The notes: generated by a model not told the origin, from the sequence alone. Positions 35,262 through 45,198 are shown, counted from the first letter of the stretch. The stretch: DNA of 64,000 nt from Acidomonas methanolica (GCF_004346035.1 NZ_SLZN01000002.1:124001-188000), one strand, 5' to 3'. A program made the numbers and translations.

Positions 35262-37385
35262 TCAATGCGCCGGCTTGTCCATGACCGCGCGGGTCAAATA
35301 GACAGCTTCGAGCGCCCGTTCATGAGCGATTTCCCGCGCATTGACCGTGCCCGCATGTCCCCCTTCCGTATCCTCGTAATAGTAAAACGGCTTGCCATAG
35401 GCTTCGAGCTTCGCCGCGAAGAGCCGGGCATGAACGGGCCCGACACGATCATCCTTGGTCGACGTGAAAATGAAAGGCATCGGATATCGCGTATCGGGCT
35501 TCAGGGCCTGCAACGGAGAGATCCGCTCGAGAAAGCTGCGCTCCTCCGGAACACTCGTGCGCCCGTATTCCGCGGCCCAGGACGCACCCGCCGCCATATG
35601 CTCGAAATTCAGCATGTCGAGCAGCGGCACACCGATGACGACCGCCTTCCACATCTCCGGATGCTGGGTGAATTCGACCCCCATCAGCAGACCGCCATTC
35701 GACCGGCCACGTATGGCGAGATGCGCCGCGTCCGTGATCTTCCGAGCGAAAAGATCGCGGCCGATCGAGGCGAAATCGTCATAGGCGCGCTGTCGCCCGG
35801 ACTTCATTCCGGCCTCATGCCAGGCCGGGCCGAATTCGCCGCCTCCCCTGATATTGCCGACGACATAAACCCCGCCGTGCTCGAACCAAGTTTTGCCGAG
35901 ATCGGGATAATAAGTCGGCAGATAGGACAGATCGAACCCGCCATATGCCGTGAAAAGAACCGGATTCCGCCCATCCAGATGCCAGTTCCGGCGATGCACG
36001 ACGAAATAGGGAATGGCCGTGCCGTCCGTCGAATGGGTCCAATATTGCTCGGTGACGAGATCGGCGGCCCTAAACAGATCCGGCGTGTGACTCACAGGAC
36101 GAGTCTTGAACGACTTCGTATCCACGCTCATGAGGGCCGGCGCACGGATGTAACCTTGACTCTCGACATAGGCCGTCCGGTCATCCACGCTGGCGGAGAC
36201 AATGGTCGCTGACGTGTTCGCCGGCAGCTTGACCTTATGTTCGCTCCATTTACCGTCATGCGGGGTGAAGACGGAGAGGCGCGGCTGAACGTTTTCATAC
36301 ACGACCGCCAGAACGCCGCCTTTCCCGATGTCGATATCGCCGGTGCTCTCACGAGAATTCGGGACAAATATCGTCTGGACCGCCTGCTCGGGCTGCGACG
36401 GATCGACGGCAACGATGCTGCCCCGCTGAAAATGCGCGCTCCCGGCTTGCCAGTCCTGATCCAGCCGGAGGACAAGTCTGCCGCCGAAATAGCCCAGAAA
36501 ACCGATCCGCGACGGCAAGGCGAGCGGCGTCACCGCCGCGCTCACAGGATCAAAGCGGCTATATGTGACCGTGAAGAAATCCTTCGAACGCTCGATCAGC
36601 AACAAGCGCCGGCCGCTTTCGTCTCTCAAGGTGACCGGAGCGACCGACATGTCGTCCACACTGCCGCGGGCGACTTCAATGGCCTGATTCAAGGGCGCGC
36701 CGCGCCGGACCAGACGGACGATATAAGGATACCCGGATTTCGTCAGGCTGTCCGGCAGGTCATCCCAGGCGCGCGCCACCAGCAGGGACTCACGGTCGAC
36801 CCAGACCGCCGTCTGCTTCGAATGTGGCAGCAGGAATCCGCCGGGCACGAAACGATGACGACGCAGGTCGAACTCCCGTAGCGTATTCGCATCCTCCCCG
36901 GAAATCGAAAGAGCGATCAGACAGCGTTCCGCATGGGGTTCGAGACACTCCGCACCCTGGAACACCCAGTCCGCGTGATCGATCAGGGCGAGGCGATCGA
37001 CGTCGAATATGGTGGTCCATTCCGGCGCGCCGCTATTGAAAGCGGCGGGTTTGCTCACCCGCCAGATACCACGCGGATGCTCGGCGTCCTGCCAGAAATT
37101 GTAGATGCTGCCGTCAATCTGCTCCGGCAACGCAAGACGTTGCGGCGACTGCTCCACCTTGAGCACCTCATTATAGAAGTGCTTGTATCGCATGTCGGAC
37201 TGCAGATCGGCCGTCGTTCTGGCATTCTGGGCACGAACCCAGCCCAGCGCCGCGTTGCCTTCCACGTCTTCAAGTTGAACACGCGATGGAATATCCGCAG
37301 CCCGCGCCAGCCCGAACGCGCTGCAGACGACAAGAAAAAGACCCCAATAACGCTTCACTTTCCACCCGCTCGTCTGATCGATCAT
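35262..37385 (-). CDS. Secreted prolyl oligopeptidase family (S9A) serine peptidase
   Basis: A 707-residue exported enzyme. An N-terminal signal segment (KRYWGLFLVVCSAFGLARA) is followed by a long beta-propeller-type domain and a C-terminal alpha/beta hydrolase domain. The nucleophile is in GRSNGG near residue 560, Asp in STKDDRVGP and His in EGGHAGT. Family members cut small peptides after proline. Base composition looks slightly less G+C-rich than adjacent genes. The start is not settled: ATG 37385 is used, while a GTG nine codons later would give a shorter signal peptide. It is a single gene between the rpsU terminator and motA. Confidence 0.9.
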   Translation of the reverse strand: MIDQTSGWKVKRYWGLFLVVCSAFGLARAADIPSRVQLEDVEGNAALGWVRAQNARTTADLQSDMRYKHFYNEVLKVEQSPQRLALPEQIDGSIYNFWQDAEHPRGIWRVSKPAAFNSGAPEWTTIFDVDRLALIDHADWVFQGAECLEPHAERCLIALSISGEDANTLREFDLRRHRFVPGGFLLPHSKQTAVWVDRESLLVARAWDDLPDSLTKSGYPYIVRLVRRGAPLNQAIEVARGSVDDMSVAPVTLRDESGRRLLLIERSKDFFTVTYSRFDPVSAAVTPLALPSRIGFLGYFGGRLVLRLDQDWQAGSAHFQRGSIVAVDPSQPEQAVQTIFVPNSRESTGDIDIGKGGVLAVVYENVQPRLSVFTPHDGKWSEHKVKLPANTSATIVSASVDDRTAYVESQGYIRAPALMSVDTKSFKTRPVSHTPDLFRAADLVTEQYWTHSTDGTAIPYFVVHRRNWHLDGRNPVLFTAYGGFDLSYLPTYYPDLGKTWFEHGGVYVVGNIRGGGEFGPAWHEAGMKSGRQRAYDDFASIGRDLFARKITDAAHLAIRGRSNGGLLMGVEFTQHPEMWKAVVIGVPLLDMLNFEHMAAGASWAAEYGRTSVPEERSFLERISPLQALKPDTRYPMPFIFTSTKDDRVGPVHARLFAAKLEAYGKPFYYYEDTEGGHAGTVNAREIAHERALEAVYLTRAVMDKPAH

Positions 37386-37539
37386 TAAGAAGCCACTCTA
37401 CCCAATCATAGCGCCAGCGAAAAGAATCCATCTCGGATGGCTGCTCCAGATATCCCGATGCCGGGCGGGAACAGGCGGACAACAAACATCGTGTCACACC
37501 CCGAGGGACTGCCCGCGGCGTACCTCGCGAAACAGGCCA

Positions 37540-38403
37540 TCAGGCGGCTCGCCCGGCAAGCGCCTCTTCCGTCTGCTGAAAACTGGGCATGAAATCGCCA
37601 GGAACTTCCTTGCGGCCGATCTCGATCGCGACCTGCGGCGGATTGCCTTGCAGATGCGCGACGAGAACGGAGCGGATGAGGTTGTGATATCCCGCGTCTT
37701 CCCCCACGACTGAGCCGATGCGCGCGGCGAGCGGCCCGACGATTCCATAGGCCAGAAGAACGCCCAGAAATGTCCCGACGAGCGCACCCGCAATCATCTC
37801 TCCGAGGACGATGGGCGGCTTGCTGATCGACGCCATGGTCTTGATGACGCCGAGAACCGCGGCGACGATTCCCAGCGCCGGCAACGCATCGGCGATCGAC
37901 TGCAAGGCGTGCGAAATATGTAAATCCTCCGACAGGTTCTTTTTCAGCTCCCGGGTCATGATCTCGTCAAGTTGGAAGGGATCTTCGACGTTCATCCCGA
38001 TCATTCGCAGATAATCGCAAATCAGCAGACGCGTCGTCTCGTCGTCGCGTATCCTCGGAAAGGCCGCGAAGACGGAACTGCTCATCGGCTCCTCGATATG
38101 GCTTTCGATCGCCATGATCCCCTTCCCCTGAACGAGCCGCAGCAACTGGTAGAGAAGGTCGAGCAGGTCGAGATAATCCTGCTTCCCATAGCGCGGCCCT
38201 TTGAAAGCGCGGCCGACAGCCTCGATGAGATGCCTGATCGCCTTGGCCGAGTTCGCCATCAGGAAGGTCCCGGCCGCCGCCCCCAGGATGGTCAGCAATT
38301 CGAACGGCATGGACGCGACGAGCGGGCCGATCGCCCCGCCTGACGCAACGAAGGAACCAAAGACGCAGGCCAGAACCACGCCAAATCCGATCAGCAACAT
38401 CAT
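37540..38403 (-). CDS. motA: Flagellar motor stator protein MotA
   Basis: A 287-residue inner-membrane protein with four membrane spans: two near the N terminus (IGFGVVLACVFGSFV, PFELLTILGAAAGTFL) and two after a large cytoplasmic loop (ALPALGIVAAVLGVIKTM, MIAGALVGTFLGVLLAYGIV). The loop carries charged residues that contact FliG. With MotB it forms the ion channel that drives flagellar rotation. Unusually it is downstream of motB, with its ATG overlapping the motB stop. Confidence 0.95.
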   Translation of the reverse strand: MMLLIGFGVVLACVFGSFVASGGAIGPLVASMPFELLTILGAAAGTFLMANSAKAIRHLIEAVGRAFKGPRYGKQDYLDLLDLLYQLLRLVQGKGIMAIESHIEEPMSSSVFAAFPRIRDDETTRLLICDYLRMIGMNVEDPFQLDEIMTRELKKNLSEDLHISHALQSIADALPALGIVAAVLGVIKTMASISKPPIVLGEMIAGALVGTFLGVLLAYGIVGPLAARIGSVVGEDAGYHNLIRSVLVAHLQGNPPQVAIEIGRKEVPGDFMPSFQQTEEALAGRAA

Positions 38404-39413
38404 GGCTGAGCACCTGCGTTTTCATTTGGAGAACCGGAAGGCGGGATTGCCTTGCGCGTCATCGTCAGCACGATGCGCCGATTCACCGGCGAGAGCGGAT
38501 GCTCCGGGTCCGCCAGACTGCGATCGGCCATGCCCATCACGCCGCCGAAGCGATCCGAAGGAAATCCGCTCTTTTCCAGCACGCCGCGCGCCGCATCGGC
38601 CCGCAACGCGGACAAGGACCAGTTATTGACCGGACCCGGACCATAACCGCTGGAATCCGTATAGCCGCTGATCGTGAGCGTGCCCGGCAACTGCTCGACC
38701 ACCGGCACAATGGCCTCGAGCATCGCAACGACATGCGCGTCCGGCATGGTCTGCCCACGTGCGAACATCGGCTCGTGATCGCTGTCCTCTATGGAAATCC
38801 TGATGTCATCCGACGTACCCCCGACACGCACCCGCGCCAGGGCGGCCTTCCCGTCCGGCAACGCCGAAAGCGCCCGTCGCAACCGCTCCCGAACGGCGGC
38901 GACCTTGGTCGCGGCTGCCTGCCTGCCGCCGGACGACGCAGTCGCGCCGGGCGGCATCTCCTGCGGAGGCGCAGTCGGACTCACGCCTTGCGGTTTCCAT
39001 TGACCGATGGAATCGTAGGGCTGTTCCCCCAGTGCGACCCTGCCGTCTCCACGCCGTGCGCCGCGTGTGACGACGCCTCCCGCAGCTCCCGGAGACCGTC
39101 CGGGCGGCGACTCGACCGGAGATTTCCTCATGGACCGGGCCAGCACACTGGGATCGGGCGGCGTCATCGCATCGAGCGGCTGGGACATGTTCGTCGCCAG
39201 CGGATCGAAGAAATTCGCGATTCCGCGCCGTTGCTCCTCGGTCGTGGCATTGATCAGCCACATCACGAGGAAGAACGCCATCATGGCGGTCACAAAATCC
39301 CCGTAAGCGATCTTCCACGCACCGCCATGATGCGCCGCCGCTCCGTCGCCGCCACGCCGGACGATGATCGTGCGTCCTGAGTTGTCGCCACGCCGCGTTG
39401 CGCCTCGTGCCAT
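38400..39413 (-). CDS. motB: Flagellar motor protein MotB
   Basis: A 337-residue protein with a short cytoplasmic N terminus, one membrane span (WKIAYGDFVTAMMAFFLVMW) holding the conserved proton-binding Asp 39, a Pro/Gly-rich linker, and a C-terminal OmpA-like peptidoglycan-binding domain (TISGYTDSSGYGPGPV, NRRIVLTMTR). It anchors MotA to the cell wall. It is transcribed before motA, the reverse of the usual order, and starts 50 bp after a glycosyltransferase gene on the same strand. Confidence 0.95.
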   Translation of the reverse strand: MARGATRRGDNSGRTIIVRRGGDGAAAHHGGAWKIAYGDFVTAMMAFFLVMWLINATTEEQRRGIANFFDPLATNMSQPLDAMTPPDPSVLARSMRKSPVESPPGRSPGAAGGVVTRGARRGDGRVALGEQPYDSIGQWKPQGVSPTAPPQEMPPGATASSGGRQAAATKVAAVRERLRRALSALPDGKAALARVRVGGTSDDIRISIEDSDHEPMFARGQTMPDAHVVAMLEAIVPVVEQLPGTLTISGYTDSSGYGPGPVNNWSLSALRADAARGVLEKSGFPSDRFGGVMGMADRSLADPEHPLSPVNRRIVLTMTRKAIPPSGSPNENAGAQP

Positions 39414-39463
39414 CCTGCCCCCCTGTTCTGCGGGCAGTCTGGGGGAAAGAGCTTAAGCTCTCG

Positions 39464-40864
39464 TTAATGGCGCCAAGGCAAAATCGTGACGATCTGCGGC
39501 GCCGCCCCGCCGCCGAGACGATAGACGTCGTAGCAGGCGCCGCGAAAACGGCATGCCGTCCCGATACGTTGCCCAACCCTGAGCCCCGCCACATCTTCCG
39601 GCGGCCGGCGATCGGCGCGCAGGAGAAAGACGCCCGGTGTCGCGCGAGTCTGCGGCAAGCCCGTCGCGCTCCAGCGGGTCTCGACCCCGCGCACCTGCAA
39701 CACCCCGCCGTAATAGGCCAGTTCGGAGGCCACGCCGTAATCCTCGGCGTAGATCGCGTCACCGGGCGAGGCCGTCGCGCGCAGTGTCGCCGCGAGTTGC
39801 TCCCATCCCCCGGTCTGGCGCGCGATCACATCCAGCCGGGGCGGCAGAGGAAGCAGATGCGTGAGCGCCTGCACACACACCAGCAAACCCAGACCGATTC
39901 CAAGACCCGCCGCCGCGCCGACGGGACGCGCCAGTCGCGCCGCCGCCAACGCCAGAGCGGGATAGAGCACGACAGGCCAGTTCGCCTGCACGCGATCCCC
40001 CAACGCATGCTCAAGAAACACGGCGGCGGGAATGATCGTCCAGAACGCAAGAAACCGCGCGGCCTCGTTCCGGCGCGCCTCGCGCGCCACGTGCCACGCC
40101 CCGATCACGAAGAGCAGAAAGATCAGCGGCGTCGCGAGCGCGAATTGTCCCCCCAGCAACTCGCCGAGAAACTGCATCGCGCGCGCCGGACGCCACATGC
40201 CCGCACGCCCGCCCTGCTTGAGGAAACTGATCCAGCCATGTTCAACGTTCCAACAGACCACCGGCAGAACGAACAGCGTGCCCACGCCGCCCGCGACGAG
40301 CGTCCAAGCCCATTTCCGCCCGCCGCCGCGCGCCGTCACCACCCAGAGAATCGTGGCGAGACTCGTCAACGCCGCCGTATATTTGCTTGAAAACGCCAGA
40401 CCGAGCGCCGCCGCGACCGGCACGAGCCAACGCCAGTCGGCGCCGGCAATGAGGCGAGCGGCGGCCCAGAGCGCGCAGGCCGTGAAGAACACCAGCGGCG
40501 TGTCCGGCGTCATGGTGATCGCGCCGAGGCCGATCATCAGCGTCCCGTTCAGCAACAGCGCCGCGCGCATGCCGCCCCGTCGTCCCGGCGCGAAGACACG
40601 CGCGGCGTCCCAGACCAGCGCCGTGCCGAGAAGCGCGGAGACCGGCCCCATCCAGCGCACGCCGAAAGGCGAGTCTCCGGCCAGGGCGGTGCCGATCCGA
40701 ATCCACAGCGCCACCATTCCGGGATGGTCCAGATACCCGCCCTGAAGATGGTGCGACCACGTCCAGTAATAGGCCTCGTCCGGCGTCAGGGGCAGCACCG
40801 CCGCCATGACGAGGCGCAGAGCCGTCAGGGCGACGAACAGGATTATCAGCCAGGGTGCGGCCAT
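39464..40864 (-). CDS. GT39/ArnT-like membrane glycosyltransferase
   Basis: A 466-residue polytopic protein of the PMT/ArnT superfamily (dolichyl/polyprenyl-phosphate sugar-dependent transferases). The first loop has the catalytic-type acidic motif LTPDEAYYW followed by HHLQGGYLDHPGMVALWI, and about ten hydrophobic spans follow. Such enzymes move a sugar from a polyprenyl-phosphate carrier to lipid A or another envelope acceptor on the periplasmic side. The gene for a polyprenyl-phosphate sugar synthase-like GT2 ends 6 bp upstream, so the two likely act in sequence. Sugar and acceptor are unknown. Confidence 0.87.
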   Translation of the reverse strand: MAAPWLIILFVALTALRLVMAAVLPLTPDEAYYWTWSHHLQGGYLDHPGMVALWIRIGTALAGDSPFGVRWMGPVSALLGTALVWDAARVFAPGRRGGMRAALLLNGTLMIGLGAITMTPDTPLVFFTACALWAAARLIAGADWRWLVPVAAALGLAFSSKYTAALTSLATILWVVTARGGGRKWAWTLVAGGVGTLFVLPVVCWNVEHGWISFLKQGGRAGMWRPARAMQFLGELLGGQFALATPLIFLLFVIGAWHVAREARRNEAARFLAFWTIIPAAVFLEHALGDRVQANWPVVLYPALALAAARLARPVGAAAGLGIGLGLLVCVQALTHLLPLPPRLDVIARQTGGWEQLAATLRATASPGDAIYAEDYGVASELAYYGGVLQVRGVETRWSATGLPQTRATPGVFLLRADRRPPEDVAGLRVGQRIGTACRFRGACYDVYRLGGGAAPQIVTILPWRH

Positions 40865-40870
40865 CCCGCC

Positions 40871-41977
40871 TCAGCGCCAGACCAGCGTGGAAGCGATCGC
40901 ATAATTCCAGACCACGCCGATCAGCGCGCCAATGGCCGAAGAGCGCGTCCAGTGATGCCCGTCCGCGGCGAAAATGACCTGCGCCACCCCGATATTGGCG
41001 ATATTGCCCAGCGCGCAACCCGTGACGAACACCGCCAGACCCGGCAGCCAACGTGAGCCCCGCAAACGACGGTCGTGATAGGTCAGCCGGTTATTCAATT
41101 GAAAATTCGCGAGAATGGCGCATGCCGTGCCGAGAATCTGGGCATTCTTGAAGCCGAGCCCCATGCCGCGCCCGATTTCCATCGCGACGATATTCACGAT
41201 CACGCCGATGAGCCCGACCAGGGCGAACACCACGAAGCGCGTCGGCAACCAGCCGCCGCACAGGCGCTCCGCCAGCATGCCGGCGAATTGCAGCATGATG
41301 ACCGGACTCAGTTTGCTTTCACCCGCCAGACGCGGACGGAACACGGCGGGGATTTCCGTCACGCGCACCGTTTCCGGCACGGACAACACGAGTTCGAGCA
41401 GGATCTTGAAGCCGGTTCCCACCAGCTTCGGCGCCGCCGCCTCGAAGACATCCCGCCGCACCGCGAAGAATCCGCTCATGGGGTCGGTCAGCCGGGCGGG
41501 CAGCACCGTCTGCGCCAGCCGGATGCCGTTCCGGGAGAGCGCGTGACGCCATTTTCCGTTCAGGCCCGCCGCGCTGCCGCCTGCGAGATGACGGCTGGCC
41601 ACGACGATGTCCGCCTCGCCCGCCAGAATGCGACGCGCCATCTCCGGCAGCACGGATTCGTCATGCTGCAAATCACCGTCCATGACGGCGACCACGCGCG
41701 CGGAAGAGGACATCGCCCCCTCGATGACGGCCGAAGACAGACCGCGCCGCCCGACCCGCTTGATGACGCGCACGCGCGGATCGCGACGGGCGATCTCGCG
41801 CGCAACGGCGGCCGTGCCGTCGGGAGAGTTGTCGTCGACGAAAACCACCTCCCAGCGCCATCCGGCGAGCGCGCGCGTCAGCGCCTCCACCATCGGCCCG
41901 ACATTCGGCGCTTCGTCATAGCACGGCACCACGACGGTAAGATCGGCGGGAGCGAAATCGGGAAACGAGACCATCAT
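40871..41977 (-). CDS. GT2 polyprenyl-phosphate glycosyltransferase fused to GtrA domain
   Basis: A 368-residue protein. Residues ~10-235 are a DPM1-like GT2 domain (LTVVVPCYDEAPNVGPMVEA, VDDNSPDGT, VMDGDLQHDES, MSGFFAVRRDVF). Residues ~245-368 form a four-span GtrA domain (FVVFALVGLIGVIVNIVAME, ANFQLNNRLTYHDRR). It would transfer a sugar from a nucleotide donor to undecaprenyl phosphate and help flip the product. ATG 41977 (MMVSFPDF) is used. The Lrp gene ends 26 bp upstream and the GT39 gene starts 6 bp downstream. Confidence 0.9.
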   Translation of the reverse strand: MMVSFPDFAPADLTVVVPCYDEAPNVGPMVEALTRALAGWRWEVVFVDDNSPDGTAAVAREIARRDPRVRVIKRVGRRGLSSAVIEGAMSSSARVVAVMDGDLQHDESVLPEMARRILAGEADIVVASRHLAGGSAAGLNGKWRHALSRNGIRLAQTVLPARLTDPMSGFFAVRRDVFEAAAPKLVGTGFKILLELVLSVPETVRVTEIPAVFRPRLAGESKLSPVIMLQFAGMLAERLCGGWLPTRFVVFALVGLIGVIVNIVAMEIGRGMGLGFKNAQILGTACAILANFQLNNRLTYHDRRLRGSRWLPGLAVFVTGCALGNIANIGVAQVIFAADGHHWTRSSAIGALIGVVWNYAIASTLVWR

Positions 41978-42003
41978 GACGTCCGCGAAAACCTGCTCAC
42001 CCT

Positions 42004-42525
42004 TCAAAGCGGCACACCGGCGCGATCCAGACTCGTGCGGATGGTCTGCAAGGTCTGCACACGCACGACATGCGGCACTTCCGTCAGACGCCGGGTCAGG
42101 AGATTCTGATGGGCGGCGTCGCGCGCCACGAGACGCACGAGGAAATCCCCGCCGCCCCGGATCATATGACACTCCCGCACTTCAGGCCATTCCGCCACCT
42201 CGGCCTCGAACGCCTCCAGCACGCTGCCCTTCTGGCTCTCCAGCCCGATCAGCGCGAAGAGCATCAATGACCAACCGAGGAGAGACGCATCCACTTCGGC
42301 GTGGAAGCCGCGGATGATCCCGGCTTCCTCCAGCCGCCTGACACGCCGCAGACAGGGCGGCGCGGAAATGCCCGTGCGCCGCGCCAGTTCGACATTGGTC
42401 ATCCGCCCGTCGCGCTGGAGTTCGTCGACGATCTGCCGGTCGATGACATCCAGTTCGATGACTGCACCGCCGCCCGGGGCACCGCGCTGAAGGGCAGGAC
42501 GATCTTCGGAGTCGCGGTCAATCAT
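42004..42525 (-). CDS. Lrp/AsnC family transcriptional regulator
   Basis: A 173-residue regulator: N-terminal helix-turn-helix (ELDVIDRQIVDELQRDGRMT, NVELARRTGISAPPCLRRVRRLEEAGII) and a C-terminal RAM domain (LESQKGSVLEAFEAEVAEWP, GGGDFLVRLVARD). ATG 42525 is chosen; ATG 42570 would add 15 residues. It is divergent from trxB, as is common in alphaproteobacteria. The glycosyltransferase genes follow within 26 bp, so it may be cotranscribed with them. The ligand is unknown. Confidence 0.92.
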   Translation of the reverse strand: MIDRDSEDRPALQRGAPGGGAVIELDVIDRQIVDELQRDGRMTNVELARRTGISAPPCLRRVRRLEEAGIIRGFHAEVDASLLGWSLMLFALIGLESQKGSVLEAFEAEVAEWPEVRECHMIRGGGDFLVRLVARDAAHQNLLTRRLTEVPHVVRVQTLQTIRTSLDRAGVPL

Positions 42526-42656
42526 TCGTAGTCCGTCAAACAAATGCGCAGGGCCTATGGCATGAGCCACGGCCTATCCTATATCGGCATCTGACAGCGA
42601 GGGCCATCATCCGCCTCTCTCTCCTCCTTCCAGCGGCCCAGGGACCGGACATACCG

Positions 42657-43607
42657 ATGAGCGATACCTTCCACACCGACCTTCTCGTCGTCGGAGCCGG
42701 ACCGGCTGGCTATACGGCGGCGATCTATGCGGCGCGCGCCAATCTGCGCCCGATTCTCGTCGCCGGCCTTCAACCGGGCGGCCAGTTGACCATTACGACG
42801 GAGGTCGAGAACTTCCCCGGTTTCGCCGAGCCGATCCAGGGACCCTGGCTGATGGACCAGATGCGCGCCCAGGCCGAGAATGTCGGCACGCGCATCGTCT
42901 ACGATCTCGTCACCGCCTGCGCTGAAGAAGACGGCGCGGCGTATCCATTTGTCCTCACCGGCGATTCCGGCGATCGCTACCACGCGCGCAGCGTCGTCAT
43001 CGCGACGGGGGCGCAGGCCCGCTGGCTGGGAATCGAATCGGAGCAGCGGCTCCAGGGCGCCGGCGTTTCAGCCTGCGCGACCTGCGACGGCTTCTTCTAT
43101 CGCGGCAAGAAGGTCGCCGTCGTCGGAGGCGGCAACACCGCGGTCGAGGAAGCGCTCTATCTCACCCATCACGCCGAACACGTGATGCTGATCCATCGGC
43201 GGGACAGTTTGCGCGCCGAGAAGATTCTCCAGGATCGCCTTCTGGCCCACCCGAAGATCTCGGTTTTCTGGAATCGCGAAATCGAGGAGATTCTGGCGGA
43301 GGGCACGCCGCCCGTCGTATCCGGCGTCAGGCTGCGCGATACGCGGGACGGCCATATCGAGACCGTCGCGCTGGACGGCGTGTTCATCGCCATCGGCCAC
43401 TCCCCCAATGCCGGACCGTTCCGCGACTGGGTGGCGTGCGATGAAGAGGGCTATATCCGCACCGTCCCAGGCAGCACCCGCACCTCACGGGCCGGTGTGT
43501 TCGCCGCGGGAGATATCCAGGACAAGGTCTTCCGCCAGGCGGTGACCGCCGCCGGAACGGGTTGCATGGCCGCCCTGGAAGCCGAACGCTATCTTGCCGC
43601 CTCCTGA
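42657..43607 (+). CDS. trxB: Thioredoxin-disulfide reductase
   Basis: NADPH-dependent flavoenzyme that reduces thioredoxin. The 316-residue product has an FAD motif VVGAGPAGYTAAIYAARA at ~11-28, the redox-active CATC with Cys 140 and Cys 143, an NADPH motif VAVVGGGNTAVEEALYL and the C-terminal FAAGDIQDKVFRQAVTAAG. ATG 42657 follows GGGACCGGAC. It is divergent from the Lrp gene. Confidence 0.97.
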   Translation: MSDTFHTDLLVVGAGPAGYTAAIYAARANLRPILVAGLQPGGQLTITTEVENFPGFAEPIQGPWLMDQMRAQAENVGTRIVYDLVTACAEEDGAAYPFVLTGDSGDRYHARSVVIATGAQARWLGIESEQRLQGAGVSACATCDGFFYRGKKVAVVGGGNTAVEEALYLTHHAEHVMLIHRRDSLRAEKILQDRLLAHPKISVFWNREIEEILAEGTPPVVSGVRLRDTRDGHIETVALDGVFIAIGHSPNAGPFRDWVACDEEGYIRTVPGSTRTSRAGVFAAGDIQDKVFRQAVTAAGTGCMAALEAERYLAAS

Positions 43608-43713
43608 CGTTTCGCGAAACCTTGACGAGGGATTGACGCACAGCCCAAATTCGTTCGTTAAATACCAAGAATGATTCGAGTGAGGCGCTTCAGCCTGACT
43701 CAGGGAAACGGGA

Positions 43714-44661
43714 ATGGATTGGGACAAGCTGCGCATCTTTCACGCGGTCGCGGAAGCAGGGTCGTTCACCCACGCGGGTGAACGTCTGAATCTGAGCCAA
43801 TCCGCCGTATCACGGCAGATATCGGCTCTGGAAGAGTCCCTGCGCGTCCCGCTCTTCCATCGCCATGCGCGCGGTCTGATCCTGACCGAGCAGGGCGAGA
43901 CGCTGAATCGTACCGTGCGCGAGATGTTCGCCAAGCTTTCCCTCACCCAGGCCTTCCTGAGCGAGAGCAAGCTGAAGGCGGCCGGGCAGATCAAAATCAC
44001 CACGACGACGGGTTTCGGCCTCTGCTGGCTGACGCCGCGCCTGAATCGTTTCATCGAGGCGCATCCGGAGATCGACGTCACCCTGCTGCTGGAGGATGAC
44101 GAACTCGATCTCGGCATGAGGGAAGCGGATGTCGCCATCCGGATGCACCCGCCCAAGCAGCCGGACCTCATCCAGAGGCATCTCACCAATTTTCCCATGC
44201 CCATCTATGCGAGTCGCAGCTATCTGGACAAGCACGGCGTACCGACCGACCTCGCCTCGCTCGAACGTCACCAACTGATCGGCTTTTCAGGCTGGCATCC
44301 TCCATTGCCGAACGCCAACTGGCTGATCGAACTCAGCCACAAGAAATGTCACAGCCTTCTGCACAACCGGGTCGAGATCAACAGCCTGCCCGCGATCGCA
44401 CACGCGATCTCTTCAGGCATGGGAGTGGGGTCGCTCCCCGTCTATATTGCAAATTACTATCCGGGGCTGGTTCAGATCATGCATGACCAGTCCCTGCCGG
44501 TCGTGGAAGCCTATTTCGTCTATCCGGAAGAACTGCGCACGTCCAAGCGCATCGCCGTCTTCCGCGACTTCCTGCTGGCCGAAATCGCCAGCTATCAGGG
44601 GCAGCACGGCTCGTCCGCCGCTTATGCCGAAACTGTCGCGGGTCAAGCCAGGGAAATGTGA
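43714..44661 (+). CDS. LysR family transcriptional regulator
   Basis: A 315-residue regulator with an N-terminal winged helix-turn-helix (MDWDKLRIFHAVAEAGSFTH, AGERLNLSQSAVSRQISALE) and a LysR substrate-binding domain (TPRLNRFIEAHPEIDVTLLL, READVAIRMHPP, MGVGSLPVYIA). It lies 106 bp after trxB in the same direction but probably has its own promoter. Target genes are unknown; no obvious divergent partner is present, since ihfB converges on it. Confidence 0.93.
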   Translation: MDWDKLRIFHAVAEAGSFTHAGERLNLSQSAVSRQISALEESLRVPLFHRHARGLILTEQGETLNRTVREMFAKLSLTQAFLSESKLKAAGQIKITTTTGFGLCWLTPRLNRFIEAHPEIDVTLLLEDDELDLGMREADVAIRMHPPKQPDLIQRHLTNFPMPIYASRSYLDKHGVPTDLASLERHQLIGFSGWHPPLPNANWLIELSHKKCHSLLHNRVEINSLPAIAHAISSGMGVGSLPVYIANYYPGLVQIMHDQSLPVVEAYFVYPEELRTSKRIAVFRDFLLAEIASYQGQHGSSAAYAETVAGQAREM

Positions 44662-44757
44662 GCAGGCCGGCAGCGTCTCGGCATAATCGCACGGGCCGCT
44701 TGCCGGCTCACATGTATTCAGCCCGACCGCTGCGAGATCGGTCCCAAGCCGCCCGAC

Positions 44758-45078
44758 TCAGGTCGTCGGGGCTTTCTCGCCGCGTCGCCGCCGCCCGCCA
44801 TTGCGGTTCACGCGCTCGCGCAACTCCTTGCCTGCCTTGAAGAACGGGACGGTCTTTTCAAGCACGTCGACGGTCTCTCCCGTGCGCGGATTGCGACCGG
44901 TCCGCGCTTCGCGCGTCTTGACCACGAACGCGCCGAAGCCTCGCAACTCGATACGTTCGCCGCGCGCAAGCGCCGCAGTGATCTCATCAAATATCGTTTG
45001 AACGATCAACTCGATATCGCGGCCGAGAAGATGCGGGTTGGCCGCGGCAAGATCAGCGATCAGCTCCGACTTGGTCAC
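44758..45078 (-). CDS. ihfB: Integration host factor subunit beta
   Basis: A 106-residue HU/IHF protein: [20 protein letters not shown], then [20 protein letters not shown] and [20 protein letters not shown] as in IHF-beta. It ends in an Arg-rich basic tail ([14 protein letters not shown]). The start is GTG 45078 (VTKSELIA), which fits the family N terminus though no strong ribosome-binding site is seen. Its partner IhfA is encoded 17 kb away in this window. Confidence 0.94.
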   Translation of the reverse strand: MTKSELIADLAAANPHLLGRDIELIVQTIFDEITAALARGERIELRGFGAFVVKTREARTGRNPRTGETVDVLEKTVPFFKAGKELRERVNRNGGRRRRGEKAPTT

Positions 45079-45198
45079 GACGGCAGCACATCTGACGATA
45101 CCGGAGCGCGCGCCCCGCACGCAATCCCGCTGCCGATCATCAGCCCCTCCGCCATGCCACGCCAAACGCGATGAAGTTGCAATGCTGCAACGGACACG

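Noticed and set aside
44666-44707. Inverted repeat GCCGGCA/TGCCGGC between lysR and ihfB as terminator
   Set aside because: The loop is 28 nt and no T-tract follows; possible by chance in G+C-rich DNA.
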